From Saccopteryx bilineata (taxonomy: Eukaryota > Chordata > Mammalia > Chiroptera > Emballonuridae): DNA of 64,000 bases. The position numbers and the translations under genes were made by a program. The DNA lies in NCBI RefSeq assembly GCF_036850765.1, contig NC_089493.1, positions 269,059,034-269,123,033 of the forward strand, in the 5' to 3' direction. The notes beneath the pieces are model-generated. The model saw nothing but the letters and a program-made list of their open reading frames with translations. It was not told the origin of the DNA and did no database searches. Below are positions 34,320 to 45,814 of the stretch, piece after piece. The stretch's first letter is position 1; every line of letters starts with the position of its first letter.

Positions 34320-34793
34320 TACATTTGAAAAAGAACCCAGGTTATTTACAGCATTATTCACAGTGGCCAAGACATGGAAACAACCAACGTGTTCCTCAAT
34401 AGAAGACTGGATGAAGAAGATGTAGTACATAATATATACAATGGAATACTAGTCAGCCATAAGAAATGATGATACATTGTCATTCACAACAACATCGATG
34501 GACCTTAAGAACATTATGCTAAGTGAAATCAGTAAATCAGAAAAAGCTAAGAGCTATATGATTTCACAAATAAGTGGGATAGAAAAATGAGACTCATGGA
34601 CATAGACAAAAGTGAAGTAGTTACCAGAGGGAGAGGGGTGAGGGGAGGGGAGTAAAGAAGGACAAATATACAGTGACGGAGAATGATTTGACTTGGGATG
34701 ATAGGTACACAACACATTCAACAGTTCAAATGCTATAGAGATGTTTACCTCAAACCTATGTATTCTTGTTGACCAATGTCATTTTATTTTTTA
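34320..34793 (+). mobile_element. 5'-truncated LINE-1: ORF2 C-terminus and 3' UTR
   Basis: The plus strand reads decayed C-terminal ORF2 codons ('TALFTVAKTWKQPT', then 'MEY' and 'AIRND'-like motifs) from about 34340 to 34470. It continues to a G-rich 3' UTR ('gagaggggtgaggggagggg') and an AATAAA-like tail. It has stops and is not functional. Confidence 0.75.
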
Positions 34794-34950
34794 AATAAAG
34801 CTTTATTGGAACACAACTACTCATTTGTATATGTATTGTCTATGGTTCTTTCTACAGTACAACAAAGGTGAGTAATTGTAACAAAGGCTCCATGGCCAGG
34901 AAGACTGGCCCTTTACAGAAAACAGTGGCTGGCCCCTTAACTAAAACATG
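34794..34950 (+). mobile_element. hAT-like decayed fragment
   Basis: 'aataaagctttattggaaca ... tattgtctatggttctttct' and 'ctggccctttacagaaaa' follow a common old mammalian DNA-transposon block. The ends are lost, so the class is uncertain. Confidence 0.4.
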
Positions 34951-37110
34951 TGTAAAATAAAACAACAAAAATAATAATTTATGGGTTAAGTGAAAAAAAT
35001 CAGCATAAAACTATCAGCCTATAATAATATGTAAGATGGGATAAGTGATTGAATTTAAAGTGTTCTAAGGTCTATTATTGTTTGGAAAGAAAAGGATTGG
35101 TTCAAGATTTTAAGATTTTTAAGCCTATTAATATTTTAAGAAAAGTGAGCAGAAGAATAGAAATAGAGTAAAAGCTTCCCAAGCAGTGGAGGGGAAACAT
35201 GAATTTTTAAAACATCATCAATCCAAATGAAGACAGAGAAAGAAAATTGACAAAGCACAGAAAAGACAGATCCAATTGAAAGTAAAAACTATGACATCAA
35301 AAAGAAGTTTAAATATATCAGTTATAAATGTAAATAGACTAATATTCAATAGTTAATAGAGAATGTCAGATGGAATTTTTAAAAAACAAATGATATGCTA
35401 TACAAAATAACAATTAATGATACAGAAAACAATCTGGTGTAGTTTGCTGGTATCAGATAAAATAAACTTTAATGCAAAAAAAAGCACTGTTAGGAATAAA
35501 GAGGGTTGTTATCATGGTTGACCAAGAAGATATAACAATTTTGTATTTGTTCGTGATTAATCGCATTGTTCCATTTATAAGATAAAAATTACAAAACTAT
35601 GTGGGAAATTGTCAAATCTATCAACAGAGTGGGAGGGTAAAATACATCTTTTCTAGGTATAAATAAAGCAGACTATTTAATTTATACAAGGTTTGCTCTA
35701 CCCATTTAACAAGCTTGACCTGATGCATACATGTGTGTGTGTTACTGCACCAAACAATTAGGTAAATTATATTCTTCTCAACATTCACAAAGAATTTATA
35801 AAAACTGACAATATCACAGGTCAAAGAGTTTCTGAAACCTTTCATAGAACTGACATCTAATAGACATATTCAACCAAATTTCATTAAGTTATATATAAAC
35901 AATGAAGATAACTTTAAACCAATGTATGTGGGCATTTCAGAAACACAACTTTAAAGTATATGTTTTGTGTGTGTAAATTCCTAAACATGTATATAATCAA
36001 TTTTATGTTTGCATCACAAGTTTGATTATCAGCATTCAAATACACACATACTGATATAAACACCCACACTTTCAAATAACTCGTGGGTCAAAGAAGACAT
36101 CACCACAGCAATGTTTCAATACTTGAGACATTAAAATAATAATGTCTTGCACATTAAAACTGTTGGCATGTGCAATGTTCACAAGGTTAATTTATAAACT
36201 TAACTGCTTATATTAGAAAAAATAAAGATTAAAATTTAATGATCAAAGCATCTAATTTAAGAAGTTAGTAATAGAATAAGAATAAACTCAAGGAAAAGAA
36301 TAGGGAGAAAATGCTAACGATAAAGCTGAAATTAATGAAGTCTAAAATAAAGATAAAATGGAAAGAATCGTCAAGGTCAAAAACAGGTTCTTTGAAACAA
36401 CTTTAAAAATAAGTAGTCTTTGCCCTGGCTGGTTGGCTCAGTGGTAGAGCGTGGGCCTGGTGTGTGGAGGTCCCGGATTCGATTCCCGGCCGGGGCACAC
36501 AGGAGAAGTGCCCATCTGCTTCTCCACCCTTTCCCCTTTCTTTTTTCTCTATCTGTCTCTTCCCCTCCTGCAGCCAAGGCTCCATTGGAGCACAGTTGGA
36601 CCGGACGCTCGGGATAGCTCCATGGCTTCCGCCTCAGGCACTGGAATAACTCCGGCTGCAACAGAGTAACGCCCCAGATGGGCCGAGCATCGCCCCCTCG
36701 TGGGCATACCAGATGGATCCCAGTTGGGCGCATGTGGGAGTCTGTCTGCCGACTCCCCCCCTCACCCCACCCCCACTTCTTACTTCAGAAAAATACGAAA
36801 AAAAAAAACTTTAAAAAGAAGCAATCTTTCACTGAGAATACTTAGAAAAAAAAGAGAAAGAAGACACCGTGTCATGATTGAAAAGGCATAACTCAAAGAG
36901 AACAGATAAAGATAGTAAGAGACATGAGATATATAATAAGAAAATAAACACCCAGATACTGATAAATACAAAAGCAGAAGAAATGGACATTATCTTGGGG
37001 GGGAAAGTGTGTTAAAGCTATTCAAGAAGAACTAGAAGGCCAGAATTCTTCTAAAACAACTAAGGAGACAGAATCAGTATTTTATACCAAAGAACAAACT
37101 TGTAGAAATG
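34951..37110 (+). mobile_element. Old LINE-1 (ORF1 end to ORF2 N-half), decayed, split by a SINE
   Basis: Plus-strand blocks in order: 'tatatcagttataaatgtaa atagactaa' (ORF2 start region, about 35315), 'ccaagaagatataacaattt' (about 35521), 'gctgaaattaatgaagtcta' (about 36325), 'aacaggttctttgaaacaa' (about 36382) and, beyond the SINE, 'aatacaaaagcagaagaaatgg' (about 36963). This is the order of L1 ORF2 residues about 1-400. Many indels and stops. Confidence 0.6.
36400..36829 (+). mobile_element. SINE family A, full length, with 22-bp TSD
   Basis: A 22-bp direct repeat with three mismatches lies at 36400-36421 and 36808-36829. The head starts gccctggctggttggctcag at 36422; the B box is the good match GATTCGATTCC; then the standard body and a short A-tail. 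Inserted into the old L1 above. Confidence 0.88.
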
Positions 37111-37452
37111 TCCTCCCCAAAAGTAGGTTTTTGGTTTTACAGGTTTTTTTTTCTCCTGTGGTCCCTATGCATCATTTACAGTAAGGACATCCATTGTCAT
37201 ATGAAGCCATGGTCTTCAGCTACCAATTGTGATAAATGTTCCGAGATTCAGGGGAAGCTTTATAATCAGATACTTCAAACACAGAACTAGATAAACTTAG
37301 AATGTAAGTTCTCCAAACCACAGAGCAGGGCATTGATAATTCAGGAGCTGCAAACAAATTTTTTTTTGTGAAAGTTAAGTTTTGCATTAAAGACAAGTAT
37401 CAAAAAATCAAATTAAACTTTTAAAGAAGAGATCTCTGTCAGGCCACCCAGA
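37111..37452. other. Unique stretch, nothing recognised
   Basis: No gene or clear repeat. Confidence 0.35.
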
Positions 37453-37690
37453 TTAGGAATTAAGCCATTCATTCCATCCCCTGAATTTTTTCATGAAATC
37501 CTGAAGTGGATCTAGAAAGTGCCTGACGATCTTCAGCGCATTGAGCATGTTGTCCCAGGCCACCGCGTTCCTCGTTTCCTCTGAGTTCCGGGTGTCGGCC
37601 TTCCTCGGGTTGAGTTTCCCTTGAATGTTTCTCAGGGCTCTCACAGCGAACCCTCAGTTCCAGCCTCACTGTCCCTTCTGTTAGCTGTGT
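37453..37690 (-). other. Unrecognised CpG-rich ORF, possible small exon or gene relic
   Basis: On the minus strand a frame open from about 37660 to the TAA at 37453 encodes about 70 residues, ending in a probable amphipathic helix ('MLNALKIVRHFLDPLQDFMK'). The DNA at about 37520-37620 has several CpGs in AT-rich surroundings, as coding exons often do. I do not recognise the protein. No strong acceptor precedes it on that strand, and a second minus frame overlaps it, so chance is possible. A lost or untested terminal exon is the main alternative. Confidence 0.25.
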
Positions 37691-40055
37691 CCTTTTTTTT
37701 TTCTAGGAAACCTGGAAGTCGAGAGCAGGCAGCTTCGGACTGTCAGAACAAAAACTAACTCAGAGCCCCGCAGAGGAGAGGGAGCTGAACCCACCCCGCA
37801 TGCGCACACGCAGGACAGCTCTTCTGTCATACTGAGAAGGAAAGGACAGTTCCCCTGTGGAGCACCTGCCCGTGCCACTTCATCCATTTATGTCTGGCAA
37901 GCGAGGCAGGCGGAGAGAGAAAGAAGGAAGGGAAAGCAATGGAGCCGTGGGCTTTTCCCACCTGACTCCACCCTGTCCACATTTAGCAAGAGCTGATTAC
38001 CATCATTTGCCTCTCCAGTGAATGCAATTAAACGTACCTCTACGGCCAATCCGCTGGGAACCTGGAACGCTGCTTACAAATTACCTGCCTTCCTTGGCCA
38101 TTAGCGAGCCTGTTTAAACCAGCATCGCTCTCTCCAACAACCAGCGGGCAATTGCAGGTGGTAGGGGGTGGGAGGAGAAAGCAAGGATTGGAAAGCAAAG
38201 GAATCTGAGTCTACAATCCTGCATCGTGGTGGTCTCACAGCTCACTGTTTAGGATGTGCTTCAGCAAAATGAAATTTTAACATGCCATTACCAAAGCTGT
38301 AATTAAAAACCCAAATCTCTTTGGACCTGCTATTTGTCCTGGATTCAGTGATGCCCTAACCCAGATCCACATAACTGCCTTGCTTTCTGGCTGAGGTGAC
38401 TCTCGGTATAGCTCAAAGTTCCTATGGTCCCAGAACAAGGTCTCTGCTGCCGCTGTCACTACCACAACAGACCCACTGTCCACAGTGACAGCTGCCACGG
38501 GTCCCTAATGTCAGTGAGCATGCCCGGATGGTGTCTTGCCTCATACCTGTGCGGGAACCTTAATTCTGGGGCTTCCGCGTTGCTGCTCAGATGTAAGCTG
38601 CCTCTGCACCCACACTTAACCTGGAAATGCAGGACAAATTTTGACAATGGGCAACAGATGTAAAGGGATAAAAGTCCTTCTGCCTGTTTCCCCTGCGACA
38701 TGGCCTAAGATAGACAGAGGTATCATCACCCCGGGAGAAGCTGTGGTCAGCCGGCAACACACTCCCTTATATGTAAGCCCCTCCTTTCCACCTCACTCCT
38801 GCTACCCTGGGGTTGCCCTTCCCATTTAAGTGTTTGGCCTTAAACCCTCAAGCCTTACGCTCTGATTTTTAGGAAACCTTGAAAGAGACACCATTTTTTT
38901 TAAAAAAAATGGGTTTTATGGTTTTCTCTCTGTGACTCTCAGGAACTGGCCTCCCACTTATGGGCCATGGGCTGAAAACCAGAACTGGCCACCCACGGAA
39001 CACTCCCGCCTGTCCCTGGCGCCCACCCCCACACTAAGTCCATCACAGAAGAGCAGTGGATTATGTGCCAACAACAGCTCGGCTTGGACTTTTCCAAAGG
39101 AACTTTCTGCTTGAGCGTTTCATAGCTGTATTTTTCAACAGAGCCAGAAAGTGAACACATTCTTTTGAGCAAAGTCTGGCTCCATAAAATATGAGGCAAG
39201 CAAGAGGGAAGAGCATCATTCGTCAGTTAAACTGTCATCACAAATTAAGCATTGAGCATTCAAATATAGCGGCTTACGTTCAGACAGTTGGGTGGCTTTC
39301 CTTCATCTTTGTGACAAGAAAAAATTAATTGTAAAGAGCAGAACATTTAAAAGTAATTTCTTTAATCACACAGAGGATGATATAAAAAGAAGATAAAACA
39401 GATCATTAAAAATTGTGCTAGTCCACTAGGTATTATATGCTATATTTCACATTCCTGAATCACTAGATTTCTAAAAGGGCAAAAACAGATATTAAGGTTA
39501 TGATTTGTTTTTGCTATTGCTGTGTTAAAATGAAACATTTTATATGAAATATATTTTTTTTAATGTTTAGCGTTTTAATTAGTGGTGAGAATAACAGGAG
39601 AGTTTTATATTGCCTGGTGGCTACTGTCTGCTCCCTCACATTGTGTCCTTTCATGATGGGGAAGCAGGGAGACCTTGACATGCCTCTTGGTTCTTTGATA
39701 AACCACATTTGAGACCTGAGCTTTTCCATCAGAGCCCTTCGGCCTTTTCATAAACCTCTGTTATCTTCTTCCGATGATACTAAATATATAGCACAGACAT
39801 CAATACTACAGTGGAATTGGAAAGGGACCATGAGCTTTTTACAAGCAAGTGTATTCACTCGCAGGCTATTTACCCCATGGGAGCACCTGTCTCCATCACA
39901 ATTTAAGACTGTTCAGAAAAAAAAAGCAGACTTCATTGGGCACATCAGGACTCAAAAAGATAACCCGAAAGCTTACAACCAGACTAATGCTCTGCCTCAT
40001 TAGATTCAAAATAGGCAGATAGATACGTACTCTCACTCCTTCAAAGGGACCAAAC
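37691..40055. other. Long low-repeat stretch
   Basis: No gene recognised. DNA at 37980-38150 looks like unique, possibly conserved sequence (TTTAAACC and AATTACC motifs, scattered CpGs). An A-run is near 38892-38909. Between 39190 and 39900 it is AT-rich with nothing assigned. Confidence 0.3.
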
Positions 40056-40577
40056 AAAAGCATTTATGGAGCATGGCTGTCTGTCAGGCGCAGGCTGATC
40101 ATTCTGCATATATTATCTCCTCTGATACTGTAACAGTGAGAGTAACCTTAGCTGCTGTAATAAATAAACCCCCTAATCTCCATGGCTTGTCGCACTCTCT
40201 CCCTTAAGTATCTACTGTAGGTGTTCCCTGGTCAGCAGGTGGTTCTCCTCCACGTGGTGAATCCAGAAATTGGTCCTTTCCCTTTGGGGGCCATGCCACC
40301 TGTCTCCCAGGATTCCAGTGTCTTTTCTATCCAGCTGTCAGGAAGAGGTGGGGAAGGCACATCCAGTTCCTAATCACTCCTGCTCACATGACAGGACCAG
40401 TCCAGGCTCCACCTAGATGCAAGAAGGGGTCAGCCAATGTAGCACCTGACTGGACCACCCAGAGATGACTCTACTTTGCACAAAAGGAGGCACACTTTAA
40501 GGTGATATAACTAGCCACCTCCCTCCCTCCCTTCCTTCCCTTTTCCTCTCCTCTCCTCTCTCTCTCTCTCTCTCTCT

Positions 40578-40618
<41 letters not shown>

Positions 40619-40745
40619 TACTGTGAATGCCCACAAACCCTATGAAGTAGACATGGGTTTTTCCATTTTGCTAATGATACAGTGGGATAAGAGATCTTGC
40701 AAATTTTCTGAGGTCTCAAAGTAACCGGGTTGGGATAACAGGCCA
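40056..40745 (-). mobile_element. MIR halves around an unassigned old repeat and a compound microsatellite
   Basis: 'ttatggagcatggctgtctg tcaggcgcaggctgatcatt' (about 40060-40137) and 'aaccctatgaagtagacatg ... cattttgctaatgatacagt' (about 40637-40740) look like two parts of one reverse MIR. Between them lies an old repeat of the 'gctgctgtaataaataaacc' type (about 40150-40500). Confidence 0.45.
40517..40617. repeat. Compound (CCTT/CT)n(AC)n microsatellite
   Basis: CCCT and CCTT runs pass into (CT)n at about 40556-40578 and then (AC)n at about 40580-40616. Confidence 0.9.
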
Positions 40746-41300
40746 GGTCCATAAGTCTCTAAAGCCCTGGATCTTTCTAATATATCATGTGACATAAAAC
40801 AAGGATTTGTACAGCTCTTTCAATATACAAAGCACTTGGGTTCATTGGGAACCGGTGTGCAAAGCACCATACCCCCTCCCCAGTTCATATAAATAATGTA
40901 TTTCTCACACGTTTAGCAATCAATTTTGAATAAATTAGTGTGTACCCCAGGGGGCTTTAAACAGCGATATATTTATTTATTTCTGAAGTTCTTTTCAGGT
41001 TAGTCTTATAGAATAGCATAATATTTTCATAGCATAATAATTTTTAACATGGCAAAATTGTTTTGTAAGATATATAGGTTTGCTTGAAATTTGAATGGAA
41101 AGCCTATATTAAAAAAAATTAAACAACTTTAATTTAGTTTGTGGTTCACTAAAAACAAAAGTGATGCTTGGAACTGGATATGCCTGAATTCAGTAAATCA
41201 GTGTGGTTAGTTCTGGTTTATGGTTAAGTTAAATTCCTTTTTCTTAGTTAGAAAAAAAAAAGAGTTTTATTTCAATTAAAATATTTGTTCTGCACTTTTT
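40746..41300. other. AT-rich stretch, nothing recognised
   Basis: No gene or clear repeat. Confidence 0.35.
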
Positions 41301-41735
41301 AAAAAATCAGTTCGTGTAGGCCCTGGCCGGTTGGCTCAGTGGTAGAGCATCGGCCTGGCATGCGGAAGTCCCGGGTTCGATTCCCGGCCAGGGCACACAG
41401 GAGAAGCGCCCATCTGCTTCTCCACCCCTCCCCCTCCCCTTCCTCTCTGTCTCTCTCTTCCCCTCCCGCAGCAGCCGAAGATCCACTGGAGCAAAGATGG
41501 CCCGGGCGCTGGGGATGGCTCCTTGGCCTCTGCCCCAGGCGCTGGAGTGGCTCTGGTCACAACAGAGCGATGCCCCGGAGAGGCAGAGCATCGCCCCCTG
41601 GTGGACAGAGCACGCCCCCTGGTGGGCGTGCCGGGTGGATCCCGGTCGGGCGCATGCGGGAGTCTGTCTGACTGTCTCTCCCCGGTTCCAGCTTCAGAAA
41701 AAAAAAAAATACAAAAAAAAAATCAGTTCGTGTAG
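41301..41735 (+). mobile_element. SINE family A, youngest copy, perfect 19-bp TSD
   Basis: AAAAAATCAGTTCGTGTAG is repeated exactly at 41301-41319 and 41717-41735. The body (41320-41716) has a near-ideal A box (41332-41345) and a consensus B box GGTTCGATTCC (41374-41384). It contains a 22-bp near-tandem duplication ('cagagcatcgccccctggtgg', 41584-41627) and ends in an A-rich tail. The intact Pol III boxes and exact duplication make it the best candidate for recent insertion. Frames across it are SINE sequence, not genes. Confidence 0.93.
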
Positions 41736-41959
41736 AGTTGTTTCCTCCTCCTTCTTTGAGCCAATAAACCTTGGATGAGACGAACAGTCCTCTTACTCTC
41801 CTGTGATGTGCCCCCTCCAACTCTGTCCACCCATTCACGTCATTGCTATTTAGATTGTGTCTTCTGTGGTTTATTGTACTGATCATCCAGGTAATTAAAA
41901 CAGTGTTTCTGAATTCAAATTTACAGAAAGTACGCATGAAGGGTGTTCTAGTGATCAAT
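41736..41959. other. Short unique stretch
   Basis: Nothing recognised. Confidence 0.35.
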
Positions 41960-42420
41960 CTCCATATAACAAACAAACTAAAACTTAGTGCCATAAAACA
42001 ACCATTTTGTTATGCTCATGGATTCTGTAGGTCTGACATTTGAGAAGGGCACTACAGTGACAGATGGCAGGCTGGTGGTCACCAGACAGCAATGGGGCTG
42101 GAACCATGTGAAGGCACCTTCACTCACATGTCTGGCGATCAATGCTGATAAGTCCTCAGGTGACCTGTTAGCTGGGACGCCTTCCTGTAGCCTCCTCATA
42201 TGGCCAGGGCTTCCTCACAACATGGTGGCTGGGTTCTAAAAGTAAGTGTTCCAAGAGAACAAGGCAGAAGCACATCGCATTTTAATGGTCTGGAGTAATC
42301 ACATGGCATCACATCCTTGGTACTCTATTGGTTGAGCGATCACAAAGGTCTGCCCAGGGTCAAGGGTAAGGGATGTGGAACCCATCACCAGATGAGAGGA
42401 TTGTCAATGTTACACAGTAA
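41960..42420 (-). mobile_element. MaLR/ERVL-like LTR remnant
   Basis: 'aaacttagtgccataaaaca acc' followed by 'gctcatggattctgtaggtc' and 'ctcacatgtctggcgatcaa' is the reverse-oriented LTR block also seen at 32071 and, in forward orientation, at 28770. No internal genes. Confidence 0.55.
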
Positions 42421-42717
42421 GAAGATGTGGAATGGGAGATATTGCTATAACCATCTTGGAAAAATACAATTTTTATTCTCTTTGGTTAAACTTAAGCCTT
42501 TTGGAAAATCCAATAACTAAAGAGAATAACAATACAGAGAACTTCATTTTCTAGACCTAGATGTAGCTCTTCTTGGGTGCACAGACCTGGCCCTTGCAGA
42601 GCAGGCCCCCCAGTTCCAAGGCCCATCCTCAATCATGGAATCCTCGGTACTGGCTGTAAGGGGCAGCCTTCCCTCCCCCTGGTGGCAATGCCCAAATTCA
42701 CGTTTCCTCCACCCAAG
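42421..42717. other. Short unique stretch
   Basis: Nothing recognised. Confidence 0.35.
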
Positions 42718-43122
42718 GTCTAGAACAGGGGTCTCAAACTCGTGGCCCGCAGGCCGCATGCGGCCTGCCGAACAATTTTGTGCGGCCCGCAGACTAATCC
42801 ACGAAGTTCAAAATATTTTGGATAAAATTAAGTAAGCCTAGGGGCCTACTTGTATTTTTCATTTCTCTAGCATCCTAGCTAGATATTAGCTTAGTTAACA
42901 GCAGTTGTGATGCGAACTACAGTTTCTGGTCGTTTTGTGACACTGAGTAAACTGCATGTACGATTGTGCTTGTTGTACTGATTTTTTTTTTTGTTTTCAA
43001 CTGCAGTGAGAAAAGTGTTGCATAACAGTTGCCTTTTGTAGACCTAGTGCGGCCCGCCGAACGGCTGTGATCTTGCTCTGCGGCCCACATGCTGAGTTGA
43101 GTTTGAGACCCCTGGTCTAGAA
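42718..43122 (+). mobile_element. hAT miniature element, family 3 (389 bp) with perfect 8-bp TSD
   Basis: GTCTAGAA is duplicated at 42718-42725 and 43115-43122. The 42726-43114 body has termini caggggtctcaaactc and, read in reverse, caggggtctcaaactc. The inner ends are GC-rich with 'gcggcc' repeats near both edges. No transposase frame. Confidence 0.9.
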
Positions 43123-44490
43123 GACAGTTCTTTGAGGCTCAGATAAAATCTGCAGTCTCTCTCAGATCTGCTCTCCCCACCCTGGGCTGATTAACAATGA
43201 AAACATGCACCCCTTCAAATGTACAATCTTGTCTATTGGGACTCAAAAACACATCAGAACATCCTATGTTAACTTAGCATATTTAATACTCAATCACCAG
43301 GTGGGGGCCTCCAAAAGACAGTCTCAGCCATTCTATTAAGGGCCCTTTGTGTTGTATTCCAACATAAAGGTGACAACGCACCTTCCTATGTCTTCTGGGT
43401 TTAGCTCCCAATTTCCTGTGAATAGATGCACAAAAATACATGCACACAGAGCTTCTAAATACATAGTCGCATTTGGTACTTGAAATGACCTATTGGAATA
43501 AGTATGACTATGCCCATTTTGCATATCGCGAAACCAAGGCCTAGCAGAAGTTCAGGAGCCTGCTCATGTGTCTTAAAACTGGGATTCATAATTCAACCTG
43601 TAACTCCTAGTTGTTCTGTCCCTTGGACCGGGCTGGCTGGGCAGATTAAGAAATTCTAATTTTGAGTCTCATGCACACAAGTCAATATTTCCTTCCTGAT
43701 ATTAACTCATTTATCATTTCCTTTACAGGAACCTTTGCCACGGGCTGGAGGCAGCTCCCGCCTCTGTTCTCCCTCCTCCTCCCCCAACCCTCCCTTTGAG
43801 GCCATCAACTTATTCTCCATCATTATCATTTTGGCTTGGATCCGCACCGGGGTTTCTGTAAGTGACAGAACACCCTGGATCCCAAAGAGAAATGTCGCTA
43901 TGCTGTGAAGCAAGCCTTTGCGTCTCTTTTTAAAGAGAGTTCCTACAGTGTGGCAGATTCTAATGACCCCCATCTCTCATGCCTGCACTGGGTCACCTGA
44001 GTCACACTGCTCTAAATGATCTAACCACCTCATAATGCAGGCGGAGGCCGACTCAGGCTCACCACGGGGCACCGGGCCTAATTCATTACCCTCCTCCAAG
44101 CCATAAATCACAGTATTCTCCCCCTCTCCTGCTTTCCCTCTCCCACCAAAAGGCACACTCACACGAAATCTATTTACATGGGACGATTATTCAATTAATT
44201 TTTTCATTACACTTGCCAGGACTTCTGAAACTGCCCTGTGTGTTTGCATTAGTGATGATGGTGGTTCCTGCTACTTAATTTAGAAATCATGGCCCGTTTT
44301 GAGGTCATGGCCAGCCATATGCAGATTGGAGACCGTGAAGGGGGCAGTCGCCTGGTCAAGAACATGTGAGTACCTTACACGTGTTTAAGGTAATCACCAA
44401 GATATTAATATCTCTACATGCCGTCCCCTTGGCTCCATCCACATGGCAGTGGCCTCAGCACCAGCTTGGGCCCTTCAATCTCTCCAGCCC
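43123..44490. other. Mixed stretch with a MIR-like block
   Basis: A reverse MIR-like block lies at about 43480-43620 ('cccattttgcatatcgcgaaa'). DNA at 44150-44330 has a homeodomain-like 'caattaattttttcattac' and could be conserved non-coding sequence. No gene seen. Confidence 0.35.
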
Positions 44491-44930
44491 ACGTGATTAT
44501 AAGAGCCTCTAATTGCTCTCCTTGTTTCTTTGACCCCTTCCAATCCATCTTCCATATAGGCTGCCAGAGTGATCTTTCTGGAATAGAAATCTAAAATCGT
44601 TGCTCCCTTGCCTCCTACACATCAGGGGTGCCCATGGACTAACGTGCAAGCTCCCAGCTTACTTTGCATACATCACCCTTTGTGATCTGGCCTGACTAAC
44701 CACAGCTTTTGCTACCTACTCCCCCAACCCAAGATGAGGCCCATGCTCCAGCCGCATAACTACCTGCATCCCACTCACAATTTCTCAGCCAAACAAGCTC
44801 ATCCAGAAGCTCTGGTTATTTCCTCTGCCTACAGTGCCTTTTACTGCCTTATTCACCTGGTAAATTTGCACCCACTATTCAATACCCAGCTCAAACGTCT
44901 CCTATCTTAGGACGCTTTAGTGGCTCTCAC
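44491..44930 (+). mobile_element. LINE-2 fragment
   Basis: 'ccagagtgatctttctggaa', 'tttgtgatctggcctgacta' and 'caatacccagctcaaacgtc' occur in L2 order on the plus strand. Ancient, no coding capacity. Confidence 0.7.
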
Positions 44931-45468
44931 AGGATGGTAACAATCTTTTCCTGTGGTCTCCTTAGCATGCTTGCTGGACACGCTTTAGTCACAGCCCTTA
45001 CCTGGGATTTTAATTCTCTGCTCTCCTATAAGTTACTTAGTCGAGTCCTGGTCATTTTTTCTTGTATCCTTACTATAAAGACACTCAAAGGAGAACCTTT
45101 TAAAGAAAATACAGATTATTTGAAACTCACCTACACCTACCGAGAAGCCCCAGAATTGGCTGGATGCAAAGCTCTTCCTGGGAGGACCAGGAAACGAGGG
45201 GGAATTTGTCTTCCACTGTGGCTGTGGGGACAGCGGCTAAGTTCACATCTGATACTGTTCGTGCCTTTGTGCAGAGAACCGGCCATCCCGACCGTGCAGG
45301 GCTGGGACAGTCTCTGCGCATGGTTGACTCGAGGTACACAGAATCAGCTGCCTGCCTGAAGCCTCCTCTTGGCTGCCTGCCATGTCACTGAAATGCCTGT
45401 CCCAGGTACCAGCCAAGGGCTTCCTGCTTGGACACTGTACCATCCTGGGAGCAACCAACATGCAGAGG
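44931..45468. other. Unique stretch, nothing recognised
   Basis: A 141-codon plus frame at 44934-45359 overlaps L2-derived DNA and opposite-strand frames, and has no protein features. Confidence 0.35.
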
Positions 45469-45814
45469 CTTTAGGGCAGGGGTCCCCAAACTTTTTACAC
45501 AGGGGTTCACTGTCTCTCAGACCGTTGGAGGGCCGGACTATAAAAAAAAAAACTAAGAACAAACCCCTATGCACACTGCACATATCTAATTTTAAAGTAA
45601 AAAAACAAAACGGGAACAAATACAATATTTAAAATAAAGAACTAGTAAATTTAAATCAACAAACTGACCAGTATTTCAATGGGAACTAAGCTCCTTTCAC
45701 TGACCACCAATGAAAGAGGTGCCCCTTCCGGAAGTGCGGCAGGGGGCCAGATAAATGGCCTCAGGGGGCCGCATGCGGCTCGCGGGCCGTAGTTTGGGGA
45801 CCCCTGCTTTAGGG
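45469..45814 (+). mobile_element. hAT miniature element, family 1 short form (330 bp), perfect 8-bp TSD
   Basis: CTTTAGGG is duplicated at 45469-45476 and 45807-45814. The body 45477-45806 matches the ends of the 511-bp copy at 3749 but lacks its central 190 bp; the join is 'gggaactaa|gctcctttcac'. Frames across it are not genes. Confidence 0.9.

Noticed and set aside
41332..41384. Possible tRNA gene (A and B boxes)
   Set aside because: Belongs to the SINE head; no complete cloverleaf and the sequence continues into the SINE body.
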